DNA of 19,457 nucleotides, from the NCBI GenBank assembly GCA_021805885.1, contig JAJZDR010000083.1, positions 1 through 19,457 on the forward strand, in the 5' to 3' direction. Position numbers and translations under genes: made by a program. Each line of letters starts with the position of its first letter. Position 1 is the stretch's first letter. Under the pieces are notes generated by a model. It ran no database searches. It was not told where the DNA came from and saw nothing but the letters and a program-made list of their open reading frames with translations. Below are positions 14,014 through 19,457 of this stretch, piece after piece. Source of the stretch: a bacterium. GTDB lineage: Bacteria; Patescibacteria; Dojkabacteria; JAKAPS01; JAJZLI01.

Positions 14014-14872
14014 TTTTACTTTGATATTTTTCTTTTATTTTATGCATATTTATATATATAGAACCTACCCCTATGAATAAAACTGTAGTCATAACCATAA
14101 CAAATGCTAGACCTAAATTATGTAGGTTGTGAATATTTAGTGGTGTAACAATGTGTAGATTTGCAATTTTAGGGAAAACTAGTCCAAATATTCCTCCTAA
14201 TATAAAAACTAAACCTCCTCCAAAAAGTGTATTACCTGCAACTTTAGACGCCAATTTTAACCCTTCTGATTCAGGAACTTTCATATTCCTAATCCACCTG
14301 CCAAAAATACTACCAAAAATAGCCTGAACAAACATAGTTCCTATGCCAAAAAATACTCCTGGTAGGAATGCTACATACATATTTGGCATTTTTGGGACAA
14401 GTACGGTATATAATATTAATGCAAAGGCTCCAAATCCCCACCCTGCTATAAATCCGTGTAAAAGTGCCATGGAAGGTTCTATTTGTCTTGGTGTATCATC
14501 AAATTCATGATGTTTATGTTTGCCTATCCAAGATGGAGGAATAAGTTCAATATGGAATATTTTATGAACCCTTAAAACATATATTCCTACTAAAAACATT
14601 GCTAATCCTACTACTATATATACATAATAATTTAAAGAAGGAAATTGCGACCAGTTTATAAGTGCAAAATAAGCTATTTCAGATGCTATTGCTCTTTGGA
14701 CTGTAAATGCTAGTGAAAATAGTATTGCTACATATAACCCCTTTCTAGATGAAAAACTTCCTATTGCATAAGAGAAAGTTATAGGCCAGGTATGTTCATC
14801 TGGAGTTATACCATGAACCAGTCCTAATAAAAATGCGTAGAATAATACTGTTAGAGTAGCTTCAAATACCAT
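14000..14872 (-). CDS. NicO/UreH-like metal-ion (or related) membrane transporter
   Basis: The 290-residue protein has about six to seven membrane helices (for example about 5-22, 46-70, 82-101, 134-160, 165-190, 215-235, 249-273). The first helix carries HGITPDEH (H20, D25, H27), similar to the His/Asp metal motif in helix 1 of NiCoT/NicO nickel-cobalt transporters and of UreH/DsbD-like proteins. A His-rich cytoplasmic loop (HKHHEFDD, about 119-126) and a second LLHGFIAGWGFGAF (about 137-150) also fit. The family moves transition metals or, in relatives, sulfur compounds or electrons; the substrate is not decided by sequence. It sits between an ATE-like transferase gene (13 bases upstream) and the sugar kinase gene (14-base overlap), so the three are probably one operon, although a shared pathway is not obvious. 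Confidence 0.75.
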   Translation of the reverse strand: MVFEATLTVLFYAFLLGLVHGITPDEHTWPITFSYAIGSFSSRKGLYVAILFSLAFTVQRAIASEIAYFALINWSQFPSLNYYVYIVVGLAMFLVGIYVLRVHKIFHIELIPPSWIGKHKHHEFDDTPRQIEPSMALLHGFIAGWGFGAFALILYTVLVPKMPNMYVAFLPGVFFGIGTMFVQAIFGSIFGRWIRNMKVPESEGLKLASKVAGNTLFGGGLVFILGGIFGLVFPKIANLHIVTPLNIHNLHNLGLAFVMVMTTVLFIGVGSIYINMHKIKEKYQSKNGTT

Positions 14873-14885
14873 TAAATCTAAATTG

Positions 14886-15542
14886 TTATTTAAGTTTTTC
14901 TTTTAATCCTTTAATATCCTTATTCCATATTTCTCCGTCAAACCAAGATAATCCTTTAAATTGTAATTTATATATTGACTCTTTTTTATATACACTTCCA
15001 AGGTAAATATACTTAAGATTATGCTCTTTTGCAAAAATTATTGCTTTTAACATCATACATATTCCCATATTTGAATTGAAATATGAAAGATCATAGAAAG
15101 GATATGAATAGTGTACCATAGAATTATTCATGTATGACAGTGCATATCCTTGTGCAGAACCTACATTATTTAAATTTTTATCTTTATAAATAAAAACTAT
15201 ATTCATGTTGGATTTATCCATATTCATAAACATTTCTCTGATTTTATTAGCAGTCATTACTTTATCTCCAAATCTTGTTTTATAATATATAAATCCCATT
15301 TTATGTATAGTATAAGCGTACTTATTATAAGGTAACTCTTGTTTTTCTATATATATATTTTCAGTTTTTTTTAAAATTCGTCTATTTTCACTTGTTAATT
15401 CAAAATCTTCTAAGTCTAACCTTAGGCTTCTTATCTTCTGCATAACATTTTTTCCTTTTCTTACAAAAACAAACCCTTCATTATAAAGGCTTGCTATATC
15501 ATCTGTATTTTTAATTGTTATCTCCTTATAATATTCATACAT
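14886..15542 (-). CDS. ATE/Bpt-like (GNAT-fold) aminoacyl-tRNA-protein transferase homologue
   Basis: The 218-residue protein resembles the arginyl- or leucyl-tRNA-protein transferase family. IRSLRLDLEDFELTSENRRI (37-56) matches the family's RxLRxDxxxFxxSxxxRRxLRR block. The later segment KYIYLGSVYKKESIYKLQFKGLS, with DGEIW after it, matches the YYLGYWIxxCxxMxYKxxFxP block. These enzymes transfer an amino acid from aminoacyl-tRNA to the N-terminus of a target protein, marking it for degradation. The N-terminal Cys cluster of true ATE proteins (CPGC) is absent, and the C within the YxI..C block is replaced by Lys/Glu, so substrate or even activity may differ. It could also be a FemX-like or plain GNAT acyltransferase. 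A perfect TATAAT lies 6 bases before its ATG, and it heads a three-gene leftward unit. Confidence 0.75.
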   Translation of the reverse strand: MYEYYKEITIKNTDDIASLYNEGFVFVRKGKNVMQKIRSLRLDLEDFELTSENRRILKKTENIYIEKQELPYNKYAYTIHKMGFIYYKTRFGDKVMTANKIREMFMNMDKSNMNIVFIYKDKNLNNVGSAQGYALSYMNNSMVHYSYPFYDLSYFNSNMGICMMLKAIIFAKEHNLKYIYLGSVYKKESIYKLQFKGLSWFDGEIWNKDIKGLKEKLK

Positions 15543-15548
15543 ATTTTT

Positions 15549-15554
15549 ATTATA
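15549..15554 (-). promoter_or_regulatory. Putative -10 box of the ATE-like gene operon
   Basis: Leftward TATAAT, 6 bases before the ATG at 15542, consistent with transcription starting at the start codon. The 73-base divergent gap (15543-15615) also holds TATAAT at 15608-15613 on the plus strand, close to the next gene. Confidence 0.5.
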
Positions 15555-15615
15555 ACAAAATTTGTAATTTTAAAATAAACATTGTATATACTAATATTCC
15601 ATTTTTTTATAATAT

Positions 15616-15987
15616 ATGATAACATCCATGTATATGAATTTTTTTAAAAGATCCGAAAGGAATTATTACTTAAAATTACTGAGCTTTGCTTTAGGTATAT
15701 TGTTTTTAGCAGTGGGTTATTCTATTGTATACATACCAGTTTTAGTAGTATTAATTATTATAGGTATAATATTTTTATACTTTTCTTTTTTTGAAAACCC
15801 TTTTTCCAAAATACATACAAAAACTAATTTATCTTTAGAAAATAAAGATGAGTCTAAATCTAATCTTAAAGTAGCTAAAATTGTAAAAACAGCTTCAAAG
15901 AAAAAAGTTACTAAAAAGGTTCCAGTAAGTGAATCAAAGAAAACTACTAAAGCTACTAAAAGTGTTTCCAAAAAATCTAAAAAATAA
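15616..15987 (+). CDS. Two-helix membrane protein with Lys/Ser-rich histone-like tail
   Basis: The protein is up to 123 residues. It has a basic N-terminus (MNFFKRSERNYY), two hydrophobic helices (about 20-37 and 39-56) and then about 60 residues dominated by Lys, Ser, Thr, Val and Ala (KKVTKKVPVSESKKTTKATK and similar). The tail is like that of bacterial H1-type histone-like proteins and would lie in the cytoplasm if the N-terminus is cytoplasmic. It could bind nucleic acid or the acidic membrane surface; this is inference. Three in-frame ATGs (15616, 15628, 15634) are possible. A TATAAT at 15608-15613 overlaps too closely with the first, so 15628 or 15634 is more likely the true start. The opposite-strand open frame is an artefact of the Lys-rich codons. 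Confidence 0.7.
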   Translation: MITSMYMNFFKRSERNYYLKLLSFALGILFLAVGYSIVYIPVLVVLIIIGIIFLYFSFFENPFSKIHTKTNLSLENKDESKSNLKVAKIVKTASKKKVTKKVPVSESKKTTKATKSVSKKSKK

Positions 15988-16048
15988 AGATCTAACTCCC
16001 AATGAAACATTTTACTGAAAATAGTGTATATATATACAGTTAAGAAAT

Positions 16049-17371
16049 ATGATTATGTTAAAGAACAAAAATTATTATATATTAGTTGTAATTTTATTTA
16101 TCATTGCAATAGTGGGACTTGACATATACAATTCAAATTCTACAAAAGTTATAAAACCACAAACAAGTTTTTTTTATAAAAGTTACTCACAATATTCTCA
16201 AAATCAAACAAATAATAATGTTGTTGGTAATGTTAATAGTGTACTAATATCAAAAGTATTAATGTCTAAAAACATTAACGGAGAAAATTTTGATACAACT
16301 CCTATAGTTGCAGGAGATGCTATATATGTTGGTACAATGAATAAGGCAAATTTATCTGGTGGGCTTTTAGCATTGTCTAGAGTTAATGGTAATATAATAT
16401 GGAAAGATAATTTTTCAAACTGGATAATGACTAACCCTGTTGTGGTACCTCAGATTAACATGGTTTTTATTGGATCAGGAAACAGTATTAAATATGGACC
16501 TAACAACTCTTATAGAGGATTAGGAAACAATTTTGTGTATGGTATTAATATTTCAACAGGAGCAATAATGTGGAAATATAAAACATTAGGAGAGAATATG
16601 CCTACCCCTATATACAATAACGGAATTTTATATTTTGTGAATGGAAATAGAACATTTTATGCATTGGACGCCATAACTGGAAAAGAGTTATGGACATTAA
16701 ATATTGGGTCTATTGTATCAATGTCATCTCCTATACTTATTGGCAATAATGTATTTTTTGGAGGATCTAAACCATATAAATTCTTTGATGTAAATATACA
16801 AACTAAAAGTATTAAATGGGCAATATCTTTCAAAAACCTCCCCGGAGGAGTTACTATAACAGGTGGACTTGATGATACAACACCAGTTTATTATAAAGGA
16901 TATTTATATACTAATGCTACAATGTTAAAGGATTATACTACCAATTCTGGGTATGAATATTTGTATAAAATTAATGCTGGGACGGGTAATATAGTATGGT
17001 CACTCAATGAAGGATATGGAGTTATAAATGAACTATCAGATCCAATGGAAGGTTCTGTTCCTACACTTAAAGGGAATACCATTTATACTGGATCTAATAC
17101 AACAAGGAGTATATTTGCGGTAAACATTAATACAAAGAAAGTAGACTGGTCATACAAGATTAATGGTATGATTAATGCGCCTTTTATTATAATAAAAAGT
17201 TATATATATGCTATAACAGGGAATGGGAACATTTATGTTATTGATAAGAGTAATGGAGCTTTTGATGCAAAAAGGACATTAGGAGGTCCAGAAATAGCAT
17301 CAGGGTTGAGTTTTTATTCAGGTAAATTCTATGTAACCACAGGAAACGGGAACTTCTATATTCTTCACTAA
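16049..17371 (+). CDS. Membrane-anchored PQQ-type beta-propeller (BamB/quinoprotein-like)
   Basis: The 440-residue protein has an uncleaved N-terminal signal anchor (YYILVVILFIIAIVGLDIY, about 9-27), a Ser/Asn/Gln-rich spacer, and then seven or so beta-propeller blades of the PQQ_2 type. Blade signatures are G..AL...NG.I.W, YGINISTGAIMWKY, YALDAITGKELW, FDVNIQTKSIKWA, YKINAGTGNIVW, FAVNINTKKVDW and YVIDKSNGAFDA. Propellers of this type form the barrel-assembly factor BamB and the quinoprotein dehydrogenases. No heme motif and no convincing PQQ-binding residues are visible, so an extracytoplasmic scaffold or binding role is more likely than dehydrogenase activity. A TATACA box (16033-16038) stands 10 bases before the ATG. 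A second in-frame ATG at 16055 is possible. The typA start follows after 23 bases with its own -10 box. Confidence 0.85.
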   Translation: MIMLKNKNYYILVVILFIIAIVGLDIYNSNSTKVIKPQTSFFYKSYSQYSQNQTNNNVVGNVNSVLISKVLMSKNINGENFDTTPIVAGDAIYVGTMNKANLSGGLLALSRVNGNIIWKDNFSNWIMTNPVVVPQINMVFIGSGNSIKYGPNNSYRGLGNNFVYGINISTGAIMWKYKTLGENMPTPIYNNGILYFVNGNRTFYALDAITGKELWTLNIGSIVSMSSPILIGNNVFFGGSKPYKFFDVNIQTKSIKWAISFKNLPGGVTITGGLDDTTPVYYKGYLYTNATMLKDYTTNSGYEYLYKINAGTGNIVWSLNEGYGVINELSDPMEGSVPTLKGNTIYTGSNTTRSIFAVNINTKKVDWSYKINGMINAPFIIIKSYIYAITGNGNIYVIDKSNGAFDAKRTLGGPEIASGLSFYSGKFYVTTGNGNFYILH

Positions 17372-17379
17372 AATCCCTG

Positions 17380-17385
17380 TATAAT
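17380..17385 (+). promoter_or_regulatory. Putative -10 box of typA
   Basis: TATAAT, 9 bases before the ATG at 17395, inside the 23-base gap after the propeller gene. This would give an mRNA starting within about 2-3 bases of the ATG. No clear -35 box. Confidence 0.55.
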
Positions 17386-17394
17386 ACAGAACGT

Positions 17395-19239
17395 ATGGAA
17401 AATTCTAAAATTAGAAATATAGCTGTCATTGCTCATGTTGATCATGGTAAAACTACTCTAGTTGACAGTTTTATGAAACAATCAAATATGTTTAGAGACA
17501 ATGAGGCTTTAATGACTCAATCTTTAATCATGGATAACATGGATCTTGAAAGAGAAAGAGGTATTACTATAACTGCCAAAAATATATTTATTAAATATAA
17601 GGATTATAAAATAAATATTATAGATACACCTGGTCATGCTGATTTTTCTGGAGAAGTTGAGAGAACTTTAAATATGGCGGATGGGTGTTTATTAATAGTT
17701 GATGCTCAAGAAGGGCCTATGCCCCAGACAAGGTATGTACTTCAGAAAGCATTGGAGTTAGATAAAAGAATAATAGTAGTAATTAATAAAATAGATAAGA
17801 AGTTTGCAGATATAGATAAAACATTGTCTGAAATAGATGACCTATTTTTGGATCTTGCAACTTCTGATAATCAATTGGAATTCCCTATATTTTATGCAAT
17901 TGCTAGAGAAGGTATAATTTTTGATAAGCTTCCAGATTTAAATACTAGAATGGAGTATAAATCAGGCTCTTCTGGATCTGATGTATCACTCCTTTTTGAT
18001 AGTATAATAAAAGATATTCCACCTCCTTCTGGAGATTTAAACTTCCCGTTTCTACTTCAAGTTTCGTCTATTGATTATGATGAATACACTGGATCTGGGG
18101 TTGTAGGAAAAATTTTACAAGGAGAGATACAAAGAGGAGACTCATTAGATATACTTGGCTCTGCATCTATAAAAAAGTTTAAAGTTCTAAAATTAATTGT
18201 TTCAAATGGTATAAAAAAAGAGGAAGTACAAAAAATGCAAGCAGGAGATATAGTGACTATAATTGGTGCTACGGATGCAAAAATTGGAGATACAATAACG
18301 ATGCCAGGAGAAAATGAGAGACTCCCAGATTTAGATATACAGGAACCATCTGTTAGGATAAAATTTGAGGCTAATACTTCACCTCTAGCAGGTAGGGAAG
18401 GTAAATTTATTACTTCAAGACAGTTACTTGCAAGACTAGAAAGAGAATTACAAAAAAATGTAGCAATGAAACTTGAAATTTCTGGGGATCAATTTTTTGT
18501 ATCTGGAAGAGGAGAATTGCATTTATCAATATTAATAGAGACACTAAGAAGAGAGGGATATGAATTTCAAATTTCAAAACCAGAAGCTATTACGAAGATA
18601 ATTGATGGGAAAATTTATGAAGGACAGGAAGATTTATTTTTAGAGGTTGGTAAAGATTCTATAGGTATTATAACAACTGCACTTTCAAAAAGAAAAGGAG
18701 AGCTTGTAAATATGCACACTGACAATAATGATATAGTTCATTTTCATTATAAAGTATTAACAAGAAATCTATTTGGCCTTAGAGGAGAGCTTGTAAATGA
18801 TACAAAGGGTACAGTTATTTTTAACAGTTCCTTTTCTGAATTTGTACTATCCAAAGGCGGTGCAATGTATAAAGATAGGAAAGGGGTTTTAATTGCATCA
18901 GAAGCAGGAAGTACAACATCATATGGGCTTAATAAAGCTCAAGAGAGAGGGACTTTATTTGTGGCTCCAGAAGAACAGGTTTACGAGGGAATGATAGTTG
19001 GTATAAACAAATATGATCAAGATATGGAAGTTAACGTATCCAGAGCAAAACATTTAACTGGATTACATTCAGATATAGGAGAGGAAACCATAGTATTGAT
19101 GAAAAATATAGAGCTTACTATCGAGCTTGGGATAGATTTTATAGCAGATGATGAATATTTAGAAATAACTCCAACGAATCTAAGATTAAGAAAAAAATAC
19201 CTTAGAAAGTCTGATAGAAGTAAATTTAATAAAGAATAG
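17395..19239 (+). CDS. typA: TypA/BipA ribosome-associated GTPase
   Basis: This is a translational GTPase of the EF-G class that binds the ribosome and helps 50S assembly and stress adaptation. The 614-residue chain has the G1 loop AHVDHGKTTL (13-22), the G2/switch I ERERGITI, G3 DTPGHADFSGEVERTLNMAD, G4 NKID, then domain II (VSSIDYDEYTGSGVVGKILQ, compare the TypA-specific DYNxYxGRxxxGRI), domain III (SGRGELHLSILIETLRREGYEFQISKPE) and a C-terminal domain with AEEQVYEGMIVG-like APEEQVYEGMIVGI. Order and length match TypA (about 605-615). The TypA motif usually reads EYxGRIGIGR; here it is EYTGSGVVGK, a mild departure. The terminal tail is basic (LRKKYLRKSDRSKFNKE). It appears to be transcribed from its own leaderless-type promoter. 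Confidence 0.97.
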   Translation: MENSKIRNIAVIAHVDHGKTTLVDSFMKQSNMFRDNEALMTQSLIMDNMDLERERGITITAKNIFIKYKDYKINIIDTPGHADFSGEVERTLNMADGCLLIVDAQEGPMPQTRYVLQKALELDKRIIVVINKIDKKFADIDKTLSEIDDLFLDLATSDNQLEFPIFYAIAREGIIFDKLPDLNTRMEYKSGSSGSDVSLLFDSIIKDIPPPSGDLNFPFLLQVSSIDYDEYTGSGVVGKILQGEIQRGDSLDILGSASIKKFKVLKLIVSNGIKKEEVQKMQAGDIVTIIGATDAKIGDTITMPGENERLPDLDIQEPSVRIKFEANTSPLAGREGKFITSRQLLARLERELQKNVAMKLEISGDQFFVSGRGELHLSILIETLRREGYEFQISKPEAITKIIDGKIYEGQEDLFLEVGKDSIGIITTALSKRKGELVNMHTDNNDIVHFHYKVLTRNLFGLRGELVNDTKGTVIFNSSFSEFVLSKGGAMYKDRKGVLIASEAGSTTSYGLNKAQERGTLFVAPEEQVYEGMIVGINKYDQDMEVNVSRAKHLTGLHSDIGEETIVLMKNIELTIELGIDFIADDEYLEITPTNLRLRKKYLRKSDRSKFNKE

Positions 19240-19269
19240 TCTCATATAGAAAGTAGAGACAAGCTTGTG

Positions 19270-19275
19270 TATAAT
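19270..19275 (+). promoter_or_regulatory. Putative -10 box of the GlsB-like gene
   Basis: TATAAT, 6 bases before the ATG at 19282. Upstream in the 42-base gap there is a weak inverted repeat (GTCTC 19239-19243, GAGAC 19256-19260) and a 10-base palindrome ACAAGCTTGT (19259-19268). There is no T-tract. Confidence 0.55.
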
Positions 19276-19281
19276 TAAATT

Positions 19282-19457
19282 ATGAATATATTAATATATG
19301 TTTTAATTGGAATTGTAATAGGACTTTGGTTTGCAAAAAAATATAAAACCAGGGGAGGGCTATTTATAGATATAATTACTGGAATTATAGGAGCAATGAT
19401 TGGAGGCCTTGCAGGTGATTCTTTTATATCTAGTACACTCTTTAGTATATTACTTTC
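19282..19457 (+). CDS. GlsB/YeaQ/YmgE-type (transglycosylase-associated) membrane protein, 3' end outside window
   Basis: The visible 58 residues begin MNILIYVLIGIVIGLWFAKK and continue with a second and third hydrophobic, Gly-rich segment (IITGIIGAMIGGLAGD). This is the pattern of the small GlsB/YeaQ/YmgE family (Pfam Transgly_assoc): short proteins of about 80-100 residues with three Gly-rich membrane helices and the motif GxxGAxxGG. Their function is unknown despite the historic name; several are linked to general or envelope stress. The gene runs off the window and is still open. The short polar turn KYKTRGGLFID between helices one and two also fits. Confidence 0.75.
   Translation, partial: MNILIYVLIGIVIGLWFAKKYKTRGGLFIDIITGIIGAMIGGLAGDSFISSTLFSILL

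Noticed and set aside
15717..16010. 97-codon minus-strand open frame opposite the Lys-rich tail protein
   Set aside because: Phe/Leu/Val content is the complement of Lys-rich codons. The plus strand has a coherent helix-helix-basic tail layout.
19239..19268. Possible intrinsic terminator after typA
   Set aside because: The GTCTC/GAGAC stem has only five pairs with a 12-base loop and is followed by AAGCTTGTGT, not a T-tract.

Overview
The window is strongly AT-rich and gene-dense, with no gap longer than about 110 bases. It looks like a chromosomal segment of a bacterium with a reduced genome, most plausibly a member of the Candidate Phyla Radiation (Patescibacteria). Supporting signs are the many short membrane or secreted proteins of unknown function, a RodZ-like protein with an Ig-like segment, a minimal MetRS, and almost no spacer DNA. 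TGA is used as an ordinary stop (for example at the end of the ATP-grasp/retropepsin gene), so the code is standard and not the TGA=Gly code of Gracilibacteria/Absconditabacteria. The phylum placement is inference; no rRNA gene is present to test it.

Layout. Positions 1-9797 are read leftward. From upstream to downstream they hold three consecutive sigma-70 family genes (9797 to 6743), then a compact cassette made of a 7TM membrane protein, a fused ATP-grasp ligase/retropepsin-like protease, a RimK-like ATP-grasp ligase and a 4TM protein (6634 to 3388). These are followed by metG, tatD and a rodZ-like gene cut by the window edge (3357 to 1). A divergent promoter region at about 9798-9859 separates this block from a rightward group: a 6TM protein and two tiny highly charged proteins (9860-11208). 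A leftward OGG1-type DNA glycosylase follows (11221-12060), then a rightward pair of exported proteins (12123-13074). Next is a leftward three-gene unit of ATE/Bpt-like transferase, NicO/UreH-like transporter and hexokinase-fold sugar kinase (15542 to 13066). The right end is rightward: a membrane protein with a histone-like Lys tail, an anchored PQQ-type beta-propeller, typA/bipA, and the start of a GlsB/YeaQ-type membrane protein.

How the genes relate. The 7TM + ATP-grasp + retropepsin set matches, part by part, a conserved but mechanistically uncharacterised peptide-ligase/peptidase/membrane system known from proteobacteria. Here it is reduced (no transglutaminase segment), has the ligase and protease fused in one chain, and has gained a second RimK-type ligase and a small 4TM protein. 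The three sigma genes are a full-length primary sigma with region 1.1, a sigma with altered -10-reading residues, and a short sigma with canonical region 2.4 residues.

Two sequence-level signals run through the window. First, many genes have a TATAAT-like -10 box only 6-11 bases before the start codon, so their mRNAs should be leaderless or nearly so. Second, several loci carry tandem 15-bp units, each roughly palindromic but with different arm sequences. They lie at the metG N-terminus, in the gap upstream of the fused ligase/protease, in the metG-tatD gap, and inside the sugar kinase gene. I see no tRNA, rRNA, CRISPR array, insertion sequence or convincing intrinsic terminator.
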